NCBI GenBank assembly: GCA_002633025.1
Contig: NMRB01000092.1
Location: forward strand, 328,937 to 392,936
Reading direction: 5' to 3'
DNA length: 64,000 bases
From: Notospermus geniculatus
Taxonomy: Eukaryota > Nemertea > Pilidiophora > Heteronemertea > Lineidae
The first letter of the stretch is position 1. Each line of letters starts with the position of its first letter. Shown here piece after piece: positions 10,858 through 21,399 of this stretch. Under the pieces are notes generated by a model. The model was not told where the DNA came from, did no database searches, and saw only the letters and a program-made list of their open reading frames with translations. Position numbers and translations under genes: made by a program.

Positions 10858-12680
10858 CTTTCATAAAAGACGCGCGCGCTGACACAACGCGGTAAGCCCA
10901 ACCCTCCTCGACCACTTTATTGAATAGGACAACCATGATTGGCTCTCGCTGACCTAACAATACCATACTCTACGATGACAATGGCAATGAATAACCAGCT
11001 CGATCGTTGCTGCTGGACTTCAACGCCCCCATGCGACCGGTGTGTTAGAATCTCCCCTACTCTAACCGGACACTGTAGTTTCATATCCCAAATGCGCCGC
11101 GCGTTGAGCCGCCCTTCTATTGTATGCCATAATTAACGAGCGGCGCGCGCGGCCCGCGCGCCTCGCATTTATTGTTCCATTAATTGCTTAACAGCCCACA
11201 CGAAGCCCACCTTATTACAACTCAAAAGGTGATTCAATAATAACCGACTGTGGTCGCTTAATACACAGTATACATGTGGTAGACTCTATAGTGCCAGCGT
11301 GAGTTATTGTACAGTGACTTTGTTTACCATTCGCTCGCACAGCCCTTCTCTGGCGCTGGTCATTCATGGTCATTGTAGAGGAGGCGGGGCGAGTCGTTGA
11401 CATTGTTAGGTCCGCGAGAGCCAATCAATGTTGTCCTATTCAATAAGGTGGTCGACGAGGGTTGGTCTTACCGCGCGGCGTCTTAGCGCGCGTCTTTAGT
11501 GAAAGAACCCTAATAGGGTCGACTTTAACGCCCCCATGCGACCGGTGTGTTAGAATCTCCCCTACTCTAACCGGACACTGTAGTTTCATATCCCAAATGC
11601 GCCGCGCGTTGAGCCGCCCTTCTATTGTATGCCAGTCGACTTTAAAAACACCCCTACCGCATTGAGATTTGCCGCCAGCACGCCTAGTTTTATTCTGTCG
11701 ACAAAGAAAGAAAAGAGTCTGTTGACATTCACTAAGCAATCCAGTTCAGAGCGCACACAAAGTGCTCCGCGCTGTGCGCCAATTATCAACGCTCACAATA
11801 GACGCTATGCTCTAATCCCCCAATGAGCGTTAAATGACAAAAGGCTTATGCGCCACAATTGAATTCTTATGCTCTTTGCTTGCTTTGGACTGCGCTTCTT
11901 GTGCCCCTATTATTAAGGTGACAAAAGGTTATGTGCTCACTCATTCAACCCAGTGCGCTGTTGATTAGCGACGCCCACTGTTCGCAGGCAATGTGCTGGT
12001 AATTTCTAACCTGTTTCCTTGGGCGTCCGACGGTGGCGCTTCGCATCGGAGCACGAAGAGTCAGTGCCACCCTCGGAGCCCAGGGAACCAGGTTAGTAAA
12101 TTTCCAGCCAATGAAACATCAGCGGTGCACAGTCATTCATTCATTCAGCCCACCCCTTATTGTAATATGAATGGTGTAGAAAGCATGCGCTTGGGAGAGC
12201 AGTGCTCCATGAAAAAAACCTACAGTGTCCGGTTAGAGTAGGGGAGGTCGTTTTACATTTAATCCGCACTATCATTCATGCATGTTTTAATTTAGCCCAT
12301 GATATGACTTCTTTGCCAAGGCTTGTGACATCGCTCCCCGTTTTCATCATGCACACCTTTGTGTTGACCACTAAAAAACAAGTGTTCTGATTGGTGCACG
12401 TGCGAGGGAAACACAAATCACGGCGAACTTCTCAATGATTTGCACGGACGAAGTATGAGGTTGTGTCTGACTTTAGTACAGACACTCATGTAGACGAAGA
12501 TGGGGGACTGATCGCCAGTCTCATTGTTTACTCTTCCAAAGAAAACAGATTCTAACACACCGGTCGCATGGGGGCGTTGAAGTCCAGCAGGAACGATCGA
12601 GCTGGTTATTCATTGCCATTGTCATCGTAGGCGGGGCGAGTATGGTATTGTTAGGTCAGCGAGAGCCAATCATGGNGTAT
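10858..12680. repeat. Mosaic of direct and inverted repeat modules
   Basis: A module starting AACGCCCCCATGCGACCGG occurs at about 11022-11131 and again, almost identical, at 11525-11635. An inverted partial copy lies at 12550-12580, and CTCCCCTACTCTAACCGG recurs inverted near 12225. Another module (CCAACCCTCCTCGACCAC, 10895-11000) returns inverted at 11345-11470 and again, inverted, at 12585-12676. GC content is higher than nearby. Short frames here repeat with the modules and no protein family is recognisable. One undetermined base lies at 12676. Confidence 0.75.
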
Positions 12681-13324
12681 ATAGAATGTGCCGATCGGCC
12701 GTCTGGTTGCCGAGAAGTCGCCACTTACTTTCTGGCAAGCAGCCAAAAACGGCGTGCAGTTTGCCTTGTAATTGCGATATTTGGGGGTACTTTTCATCAA
12801 ACCCTTCGATTTTTTGTGTGGTTAGAACCTTTTTAGGATACAAATTGATGTTCCATCTGAAAGAGAATTGTCTTAGGATTCGATTAAGAGTACTCTGATG
12901 AAAATCGACCCAATAGTTTTGCTGTGAGCGTGGTTTGAAGTGAAAAAGTCATAAGCAGCCCAGCCATGAAGTTAGATCCCTTTTCTTTTTTCTCTCTTTA
13001 TATTTTTTCTCGGGCCGGGACATTGTTCGTGGGGGCTGACAACATCATACCCCGTACGCGTCAAGTCCCTGTGCTTAAAAATACCCGTGTTTTTCCACAC
13101 CCGCGTCAAACCCGTGTGTACGAAAATCCCGGCGAGAGGTCACACTACTACACTGTAGTTAAGTAGCCCGGCGACAGTTGCGCTGCAAACATTGACTCTT
13201 CGGTCATTTCTGAATTGGCACACATTGTCGGAGACGCGAAAACGACGTCACTTAATGGCTGCGCCATCTGTCGCCGTGCGAAGAACTAACGAACACACGG
13301 GGATTTCGAAAAGCACGGCGAGAT

Positions 13325-13440
13325 TGCCGTGTCTCAAAAACCCGCGTTTTTCAGACACGGGTTTCTTGAAGCCCGGCAATAGTCCATTTCGAATATTCCG
13401 CCATGCTGAAATCAGAACGAGGCTATGGGGGCACCTTCCA
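13325..13440 (+). repeat. Left inverted arm flanking the ISL2EU-like element
   Basis: The stretch TTCGAATATTCCGCCATG...CGAGGCTATGGGGGCACC reappears inverted at 17496-17578. The two face each other around the transposase and nuclease genes, so they are candidate inner parts of that transposon's terminal inverted repeats. The outermost ends were not fixed, and a smaller palindrome (CCGTGTCT...AGACACGG) lies just outside. Confidence 0.55.
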
Positions 13441-13967
13441 AGCCAAGATGGAGGAAACGCAATAACAACAGGATAGTGCTTTGCCGTTTTTGAAGTTTTG
13501 ATACTTTGTCAGACAAGATTTTGATGAAACAGACAAACGTAAGGAAGGTTAAAATAACATACATTGATTTTAAGAAGAAATAACATCGTCAACATCCTGA
13601 TGTTACAGAAAATACGACGGATCAACATCAGCAGTGACACAATTTGTGACAATGGCGAACACAACTGTATTGAGATACAATGTATGTACGTACGTGCATG
13701 TACATGTAGGGCCATTATACATAATAGACATTGCAGGTGGTCTGGTGATTGCCTGGGGATACTACTACATGTAGGCCCTACTTATTATGGTGGGACTGTT
13801 ATTTCTGCTTCAGATGATAGGCCTGGGCAAAAAGTAAACTGTTGGCAATAGAATAGTAGGCCTACTAGTAGCCTTTGCTGCCCCCATGCTACAGATTTTC
13901 AATTTATGGTGACCATTTCTTCAGTTGGAGCCCTTCACTCAGTAACATCCTCTTTCCTTCAGATGGA

Positions 13968-14690
13968 ATGGGTGGTCAAGACCATTGCTGTGTGCCTTCC
14001 TGTTCCAACCGGAGATCATCTGCAAAAGGCAAAGGACTTTCTTACCGTATGTTTCCAGCTGACAAAAACCTGAGGAGATTGTGGTTGATTAAAATTCGTC
14101 GTTACAGATTCACACCAACGGAACATTCAAGAGTCTGTCAAGTACATTTCAAGGAGGCAGACTACAGTGTTGTTCCTGGAGGAACCAGAAAAAAGCTGAA
14201 TGATGGTGCTGTGCCGTCTGTTTTTGAGTGGACTAAACCAGAGTGTCATAGAAAGCCACCCAAAGACCGTTCATCAGCTGTGGGTGGTGATGCATCTGAT
14301 GTGCATATGTGTGATGATGAAAGTTATGTGGAGGAGGGAGTGTCTGACATTCATGTTGCTGAGGTACATGTACAGCCTGGTGATCATGATTACCATGTCA
14401 GAAGGCGAGATTCTGATGAGTTACTTGCTGCAGCACAGAAAAAAATTGAGGAGCTTGAAACAGAGCTGCAAGAAGTTAAACTCGATCGATTCTGTGCCAA
14501 CAGGTTTTCACTAGACCAAAAAGGACTTCAGTTTTATACAGGGTTTAGAGACTATAACACTTTCCCAGCTTGTTTTGAATTTCTACAACCTTCAGCTGAC
14601 TGCCTAAGGTACTGGAATTCTGCTAGAAGTGGCAGTACTGGTGTACATGGTGAGATTTCCAAAGCAGGACGCCCAAGAAGTTTGTCATGA
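13968..14690 (+). pseudogene. THAP-domain transposase, N-terminal part (ISL2EU / Harbinger-related)
   Basis: The 240-residue frame starts at the methionine of MGGQDHCC, just after a good splice acceptor (CTTTCCTTCAG). A THAP zinc-binding domain covers residues 1-86: Cys7, Cys12, Cys57, His60, the invariant Pro30 and Trp39, and the closing AVPSVF at 81-86. An acidic linker and a coiled coil (149-172) follow. The LQFYTGF motif (187-193) and a Trp-ended helix are typical of the segment before the helix-turn-helix in THAP-DDE_Tnp_4 transposases. The frame stops at GRPRSLS, where the family would continue into the helix-turn-helix and DDE catalytic domain. Instead, a reverse-oriented DDE piece is joined here (14684-14815). 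The gene is therefore truncated by rearrangement; the THAP domain itself looks intact and could still bind DNA if expressed. Confidence 0.85.
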
Positions 14691-14815
14691 CTTTTGTATG
14701 CAGAGAAGGCTCTGGACTGCAACAGAAGTGAGGAAGGGGCCTGGACTTTAATTTCTGTACAGTCTATGATGCACCTTGTCTTTGCATAGAATACAACAAA
14801 TCCTGATGCTGGCAA
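14684..14815 (-). pseudogene. Inverted fragment of DDE_Tnp_4 transposase catalytic domain
   Basis: On the minus strand the frame reads KTRCIIDCTEIKVQ, then PSSLLLQSRAFSAYKSHD. This is the segment around the first catalytic aspartate of HARBI1/DDE_Tnp_4 transposases (IIDCTEI, with the QS..YS.YKSH block). It is about 40 residues long. Downstream the frame runs into the antisense of the THAP gene, and upstream it joins the YqaJ frame at about 14812. It belongs to the same kind of transposase as 13968-14690 but points the other way, so it marks an inversion breakpoint. Confidence 0.8.
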
Positions 14816-16158
14816 ACCAATATGCCATCTGGGCTAGCTCCAAACCAGTTATCATCCTCATCAATAACAAGTCCAGCAGGAATGACTCTGTATCCATCCA
14901 CCCATTCATTGTATATTCCAAGTGCAACACTTTCCATGTTCCTGCCATATTCTAATGATCAAACAGTGTTGGTTATTCCTGTTTTGTCAAGTTTTGATTT
15001 TATGAAATTTTCTGGATTAGTTTCTGCTCGCATGTCAACAATACGTTTTGCTTTGGATGCAGTCAGCCGAATCCTGTGCTGTTCATGCCATTTATCAGAC
15101 TTGTGTTGGTCAACTGTGGCAGTACAGATGTCATCAATTGCCTCCTTGTTGGCCTCAACATGACTTCGGTAAATATTCAAAAGATTTGCATCGAGTGAAG
15201 AAACATAGTCACTAGTAGTAAAACATTGGTTTGCTGATAAGACTAGCTTTGTTCCAGCAGTCTGTTTTACAGAAAATCCTGGGTGACAGTTGCAATGAAC
15301 CCCTGCACACTCATATAAAGGGGCTTCATAGTATAACACAGTGATTTGTGACTGACTAGTGTTTGTACATGTAGCAGATGGTTGACTCTTTTTTCCAAGC
15401 TGGTAACTTAGTGGGCATCCAAATGGTACTTCTCCTATTTCAGTTGTAGTCATGTTGCTCGGCTCTGTAGTGGGTAACATCTTGGACATATTACTGTTTG
15501 AATCAATGTGCTTGGCCATTTTCACCATATGCTCAAAATTGAATACTTGTTCTGTGTCCTTAAGTGGATTATAGAAGCATGAAGACAATCCACGCTTTCT
15601 TTCTTTTCCCTGTTCAGGTTTTCTGACAATGACCTCACTGACTGGGACCGGAGTAATTTTCTTTGGTCTTGGTATGTGGAATCTTTGTGGCAAACCTGTA
15701 CAGGACACATCATCAGGAACACTCATCAGTTTCAAAGTAGGGTAGTTCATTATTTGGTAAAGGGCACCAAAAACATGATTGCAAAATCCAGATGCACCTG
15801 CCGTGCAGGAACAGTAAGCAAAAGTCACTAAACCTGGTGAAGACTTGGAAAAGGAAATCTGGATTTTGTTTGGGGTCTGACTTTTTTTCATGGACCTGTA
15901 AGCTCTTGCTTTAACAAAGAATCTTTCAGTCATATTTTTCACTGTCAAGTCAAATATGTAAGACTCCACAAAATATATGTATCCCTTTGTAAGACCTTTT
16001 TTTCTGTGCCTTGCCTGAACTGTCGGAATATTTATAGATGTCCTCAAGTGTGAAAGCCGGCAAACCATCCAGACTTTTTGAGAAGCCTTGTCCTGGAAAT
16101 TGGAGGTATTCTTCCATCCGTTCCTGGGAAAGTGCAGCAAGATCCCTATGGAAACATT
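14812..16158 (-). pseudogene. SWIM zinc-finger and YqaJ-type nuclease protein of the ISL2EU-like element
   Basis: Read leftward from the assembly gap: a segment (GLPAFTLEDIYKY) in one frame, then a one-base shift at an A run (about 15996-16003) into a long frame. That frame contains a SWIM zinc finger (CSCTAGASGFCNH, about 15772-15813; Cys-x-Cys...Cys-x-His), a cysteine-rich middle, and the start of a YqaJ exonuclease domain (WHEQHRIRLTASKAKRI, near 15050-15090). An in-frame TGA at 14959-14961 interrupts it. Reading continues in frame into GRNMESVALGIYNEW and the SPDGILVC motif, then is cut at about 14812 by the inverted transposase piece, so the catalytic E-x-K part is missing. ISL2EU DNA transposons are known to encode a YqaJ-like nuclease alongside their transposase, which explains the pairing. 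The copy is broken by a frameshift, a stop and a truncation; the N-terminus lies in or beyond the gap. Confidence 0.8.
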
Positions 16159-16643
16159 NNNNNNNNNNNNNNNNNNNNNNNNNNNNNNNNNNNNNNNNNN
16201 NNNNNNNNNNNNNNNNNNNNNNNNNNNNNNNNNNNNNNNNNNNNNNNNNNNNNNNNNNNNNNNNNNNNNNNNNNNNNNNNNNNNNNNNNNNNNNNNNNNN
16301 NNNNNNNNNNNNNNNNNNNNNNNNNNNNNNNNNNNNNNNNNNNNNNNNNNNNNNNNNNNNNNNNNNNNNNNNNNNNNNNNNNNNNNNNNNNNNNNNNNNN
16401 NNNNNNNNNNNNNNNNNNNNNNNNNNNNNNNNNNNNNNNNNNNNNNNNNNNNNNNNNNNNNNNNNNNNNNNNNNNNNNNNNNNNNNNNNNNNNNNNNNNN
16501 NNNNNNNNNNNNNNNNNNNNNNNNNNNNNNNNNNNNNNNNNNNNNNNNNNNNNNNNNNNNNNNNNNNNNNNNNNNNNNNNNNNNNNNNNNNNNNNNNNNN
16601 NNNNNNNNNNNNNNNNNNNNNNNNNNNNNNNNNNNNNNNNNNN
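16159..16643. other. Assembly gap (485 undetermined bases)
   Basis: A continuous run of N. It interrupts the N-terminal side of the SWIM/YqaJ gene and the tail of the adjoining SINE. Open frames spanning it are artefacts. Confidence 1.
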
Positions 16644-16770
16644 AGAAATCGGGTTTCTAAGGTGAAAGACATTGCTTCCTACCAGGATCGAACCCACGAA
16701 CCCTCGCATATGGCATCAATCGCCAGCACTCAGGGGCACACGCTTTAAACCACTAGGCCAAATCCCCATC
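16644..16770 (-). mobile_element. tRNA-derived SINE, copy 1 (Ser/Leu-like head)
   Basis: On the minus strand GATTTGGCCTAGTGGTTTAA (A box region, near 16750-16767) and GTGGGTTCGATCCTGG (B box, near 16675-16690) are separated by about 70 bases. This matches type II tRNAs such as tRNA-Ser or tRNA-Leu with a long variable arm. The body continues leftward (AGCAATGTCTTTCACC) into the assembly gap. Two partial copies of the body follow at 16886-17000 and 17308-17400. Confidence 0.7.
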
Positions 16771-16885
16771 TTCAAAAAAGATGGTTCAATGGCCCGTGTT
16801 TAAACGAGGCGTCCATAAGTACCCTGCGAGTAGCCCAAACAATCTCCGAACCCAAACAGTTTTATGTTATACAAGGGTTACAAAT

Positions 16886-17000
16886 AAAGGAGATACAAGT
16901 AAAGAATATGAAATAGAAATCGGGTTTCTAAGGTGAAAGACATTGCTTCCTACCAGGATCGAACCCACGAACCCTCGCATATGGCATCAATCGCCAGCAT
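16886..17000 (-). mobile_element. Partial SINE copy 2
   Basis: It repeats the SINE body (AGGAGATACAAGTAAAGAAT, then the B box GGTTCGATCC on the minus strand) up to ATCGCCAGCA, where the 36-bp satellite begins. The A box is missing. Confidence 0.75.
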
Positions 17001-17308
17001 ATGATATTAAAACATGTGCTAGAAGGTGCAATCCATATGATATTAAAACATATGAAAGGAGATGCAATCCATGTGACACTAAACACCCGGTAGGAGATGC
17101 AATCCATGTGCTATTAAAACGTCTGATAGGAGATGCAATCCATATGATATTAAAACATCTGAAAGGAGATGCCATCCATGTGAGATTAAAACACCTGGTA
17201 GGAGATGCAATCCATATGACATTAAAACATCTGGTAGGAGATGCAATCCATATGATATTAAAACATCTGGAAGGAGATGCAATCCATGTGACACTAAAAC
17301 ACCTGAAA
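17001..17308. repeat. 36-bp tandem repeat (minisatellite), about 8 units
   Basis: The unit GGAGATGCAATCCATATGAT plus ATTAAAACATCTG-type sequence recurs every 36 bases with point variants. Because 36 is a multiple of three, long frames (GDAIHMILKHL and its antisense) run through it on both strands; they are by-products. The array lies exactly between SINE copies 2 and 3. Confidence 0.9.
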
Positions 17309-17400
17309 TAAAGGAGATACAAGTAAAGAATATGAAACAGAAATCGGGTTTCTAAGGTGAAAGACATTGCTTCCTACCAGGATCGAACCCACGAACCCAC
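17308..17400 (-). mobile_element. Partial SINE copy 3
   Basis: The third copy of the SINE body, from GGAGATACAAGTAAAGAATA through the B box region, ends with a short duplication of ACCCACGA. Together with copy 2 it brackets the minisatellite. Confidence 0.75.
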
Positions 17401-17495
17401 GAACCTTTATTTATGGAAGGTTGCTTAATGCTGTCTGTGACTGTGATCATGAAAACTGGCTACACCATGGCAACATGTACATACAATGTAGCACG

Positions 17496-17578
17496 GTGCC
17501 CCCATAGCCTCGTTCTGAGTTCAACATGGCGGGATATTCGAAAAGGCGTATTCATAGGTGTGACCGCAAAAAACCCGG
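17496..17578 (-). repeat. Right inverted arm flanking the ISL2EU-like element
   Basis: The reverse complement of 13370-13438, starting GGTGCCCCCATAGCCTCG. See the left arm entry; the pair gives a transposon of about 4.2 kb including the later SINE, satellite and gap. Confidence 0.55.
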
Positions 17579-17664
17579 GGATTTTATGTAGTGTAACCAC
17601 GGCTATAATGAACAAGAGCAGGACATCGGAGCGATGTCTATGGTTTCCGATGATAAGTTTACTA

Positions 17665-18215
17665 CTCTAGAGTTAGTTATCTGTGACCTTGACCACTGAC
17701 CTTGAGAAGTATTGCGTAGCTGGAACAGGGATCCTTGATTAAACAAATAGGGGATGGTTAATGCAGGCTTCTAATTAGTTTTCCCCTTAAATTCTGAGTA
17801 GATTTGCACTTTAGAACTGTTTGACCTTGACCTCTGACCTTCAAGGTCATTGCGTAATCTGAAAGCTCATCCTTGATAACCCAGGTGTAGATGAAGGTTT
17901 TAGGCTTCCACCATCACCAGGTTCTGTCTCATGTTATTTGTGATGGTTGGCTGTGACCTTGACCTCTGACCTTGAGAAGTATTGCATAACTGGGATAGGA
18001 TCCCTGATTAAACCTATCGGGGATGGTAAATTCAGATTTGTAGTTCGTTTTTTCCTGAAATTCCAAGGAGATTTGCGCTTAAGAACTGTTTGACCTTGAC
18101 CTTGACCTCTGACCTTCGAGGTCATTGCGTAATCTGAAAGCTCATCCTTGATAACCTAGGTGTAGGTGAAGGTTTTAGGTCTCTACCATCACCAGATTCT
18201 GACTTATGTCATGTT
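17665..18215 (+). repeat. Tandem duplication, 270-bp unit, rich in TGACCTTGA words
   Basis: Two units in line (GTGACCTTGACC at 17683 and again at 17953), aligned throughout with few gaps. Each unit has clusters of TGACCTTGACC and CTGACCTT. The complement TCAAGGTCA is the textbook extended half-site bound by orphan nuclear receptors of the ERR/SF-1 type, and TGACCTTCAAGGTCA forms a palindrome near 17838. Whether any receptor binds is inference. Confidence 0.8.
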
Positions 18216-18217
18216 AT

Positions 18218-20408
18218 CAAAGGGGCTGTTCACTTTCGGAACCATTTTCCCAATTAATTTTTCATTATGTTGCAGTTGTTTGATTTTCATGATAACTTCA
18301 GGTATAGTATTTTATAATGTGAACTACATAATCATGAAAGAAAAATGTGACATCAGCTTCATTAATTAGGAAAACAAAGAGCATTTGCAAAATGTCCGAA
18401 ATCAGCATGAAAAGAGTGAAATTATTCCGTAATGTTTGTTGTACTGGGAGAGTAATGGTATTATTTATCATGCATCAAAAAATCATTACTAAACATATTG
18501 GTTTTGCTGAAATATTTGCATAAAATGTGTGATTTTCTTCATTTCTAGACCCCTATTTAACTGGGGGGAGAACAGAACAGCACATCCAGAGTTATCGGGA
18601 CCAGGCGTATGATAATTCTGGTGATGGTAATGAAATTTTTTGCAGAGTGCAGAGGGAAGGAGGCAGAAAATGTATTATTGACGTTATGTTATTAAAAGGA
18701 AAAACAAAGTGAAATGTGTTGGATAATGTGTGGATGAATTGAAAAACAGCATCATCGTTGGTATGGCATGGTTTGCTGCTGCTATTGGTCGATTGAAGAG
18801 GTACATTCACATGGTAGGTGACAACTGTGGCCAAAAGATGGCAATACACAATAAAAGCTGTCGCTGGTGTTGTCTGAATCGCAACTCGCGGGCGTACAAA
18901 GAAACTTTGTACGGCAGCTCGTTGCTATTTAATCCTCGCATAGGCGTAGGCCTAGCATAGCCAGCCTTAGCCAACTGTGGCAGGGCCTAGCTAGGCAGCA
19001 AACAAAGCCTGTACCAGATGGCAGATGATGAAGGTTAGCAAAGCAAGCTCGTGAGTCCTGGGCCTAAATCGCTGGGTTAGGCCTATTCACGGACACGGTG
19101 ACTCTAATTCATCCCATAAATTATGACATAGGCCTAGGCCCAACGGTCGGTACAACGATATACCACACCTACGGCCTACAGTGTGTAGCAACCAGTAGTA
19201 TGCATACATTTGCACATAGGCCTGCATGCACACAATCCACCCTGCTGGTCATCGATTGACGGAATAAGCCGCATTGTTACGATTGTACAATAGCAATAGG
19301 ATTTCCACTGTGTGCCACTCCTAACCAGGGATTCTAAAGTTCTACCAATTTTGTGAAATCATGTCAATGTTGGGAGATTGGCTGAGTTTATTGGCAAGAC
19401 GTTTGCCCTGGACTGCCTGTCCATATGCATGCATGGGCCGTCATACACTGATATTGCACACGTCATAGAAATGTGCGTTCTGCGCATTCTTCAGGGCAAA
19501 GAGCGGTGGTATTGGAGAGTGTACACAACTTTCGTGACGTTGCATTTTGTGCGTATCGATTTTTAATCGCTTTTTTCAACAAATATTCCAACTTTTTTTC
19601 TCAGAACAACGTTGCTGATCCTATTTTATGAAAATGAACTTTGTTTTGACGGCGAACAATACACATAAAGATGCTCCCTTTGTTGATTCTGGTCCTCAAC
19701 TAGTTCCAATGCCTCCAGCATAATCATACGTTTAGGACTAAGCCACGTGACCTTGTGATCCGCAATAGACCTCGAACGACATATCCCGCCTAGCGGCGGG
19801 TCCCGGGATCATTGCGTCTAGGCCTGTCCGATTTGAATGGAATGCTGTGGTAAAGATTATGGTCAATATCAGTTACAACATGCATAATCAACCATGACAT
19901 GTGGGTAGGCCAAAGTGATCAGTGGGACGTCAAATTCAAGTATTCCCTTTTATGACCTTACGCAACACCAACAAAGCACTGATCATTGATAGTGAACATG
20001 ATCTTTACAACAGCATTTCATTCAAATCGGACAGGCCTAGATGTGCTGTTCTGTTCTCCCCCCAGTTAAATAGGGGTCCAGATATGAAGAAAATCACAGA
20101 TTTTATGCAAATATTTCAGCAAAACCAATATGTTTAGTAATGATTTTTTGATGCATGATAAATAATACCATTACTCTCCCAGTACAACAAACATTAGGGA
20201 ATAATTTCACTGTTTTCATGCTGATTTTGGGCATTTTGCAAATGCTCTTTGTTTTCCTAATTAATGAAGCTGATGTCACATTTTTCTTTCATGATTATGT
20301 AGTTCACATTATAAAATATTATACCTGAAGTTATCATGAAAATCAAACAACTGCAACATAATGAAAAATTTGTTGGGAAAATGGTTCCGAAAGTGAACAG
20401 CCCCTTTG
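18218..20408. mobile_element. 2.2-kb element with 370-bp terminal inverted repeats
   Basis: The left arm 18218-18587 and right arm 20041-20408 are near-identical reverse complements starting CAAAGGGGCTGTTCACTTTC. The centre (18588-20040) has no recognisable transposase. It has scattered TAGGCCTA words, a CCCGGGATCATTG hairpin region near 19790, and an inner repeat of CGGACAGGCCTAG at 19825 and 20028. No clear target duplication was found; arms this long suggest a Mutator-like or fold-back element. Confidence 0.85.
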
Positions 20409-20869
20409 AATATCAAATCTCACCACGATATCAGCAAATATCATGCGACCGAGGAGGTGCAAACTGAAAATTTCAGTTGCAATAACATCCGTGGATGAGC
20501 AATGATGTTGTGATACCAGTTTCAAGTCACTTACTGTGGCAGATCTCCCGATATGTCAAAATATCAAATTTGATATATCAATATCATTATGATGCTGACC
20601 CTTGAGAATGAATTTGTTGATGCCAGTATCTTGCCAAGGGTCATAAACATAGGGAAGGAACTTCTTACCAATGCTTTACCTGGCCTCGGAGACAAGTTAT
20701 TCAAGAAACAAAAGTGTGACAGACAAAATCTCAACTTTTGATATGTCAATTTCACCCAATCTGAACGTCAGAGAACGATTCGTGCCAACATCGTATCTCT
20801 GATGTATATCTGACACCGCCATATTGCTCCGGGATCTACTTCTTCGGTCATGCTCAACAAGACTGTTCA
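20409..20869. other. No gene seen
   Basis: AT-rich sequence with a few GATATCAAA words and only short frames lacking recognisable features. Confidence 0.4.
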
Positions 20870-21050
20870 AATCTATCGATCTGAATGATCTAAGTTACCA
20901 ATTAGGGGTTGTGAGTGTTGCTACACATAGAAAAATGAGTTGAAGCATGTTACCTTACCTGATGAAGGGTCACTCACGCTATAGCAGCAGGTTGAACTTC
21001 TCAAGTGGTGAAGTGAAGGCTGGTCGGCCATTTTGTTTCGACATTGTAAC
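20870..21050 (+). repeat. Dispersed repeat, relative of 62390-62575 and inverted 45700-45850
   Basis: It contains GAATGAGTTGAAG-like and ACTTCTCAAGTG-type phrases in the same order as the other two places. It is a partial copy of the longer unit described at 45366-46147. Confidence 0.7.
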
Positions 21051-21399
21051 GTTGTCCATCCTCGGTGTTATCACTGCCTAAAATGTGCCTTAATCCACTG
21101 AATAACTTCAGATTCTACAATAAATAAAATTATCCCACCGATATAATGCGCAAAGAACCCATTTATACGTGAAAAAGTATCAGCATTGGTCTGCACTACA
21201 TCATCAAGTGCGGAAGGTTACGGTCAATGTCGGAGACGACCCACTCACTGCGGCGAATCACTGAATTATCTCGTGATTTGCGAGATGATTACTACGCCGA
21301 GGCTCCTATATACAGTCGAGGTAGGTTACGATGGCCGCCCGAATGTAGCCGAGTACCTCCGAAGATGACGTCGATTGCAATTTCACCATGAACCAGGTA

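Noticed and set aside
15950-16748. Long open frames on both strands across 16159-16643
   Set aside because: They consist mostly of undetermined bases; only the flanks carry information.
17001-17308. Possible CRISPR-like array
   Set aside because: Units are contiguous with no unique spacers, and the setting is animal DNA with SINEs.
16943-17367. 122- and 126-codon frames with repeated GDAIHMILKHL-like residues
   Set aside because: They follow the 36-bp tandem repeat, whose period is a multiple of three, and are open on both strands for that reason.
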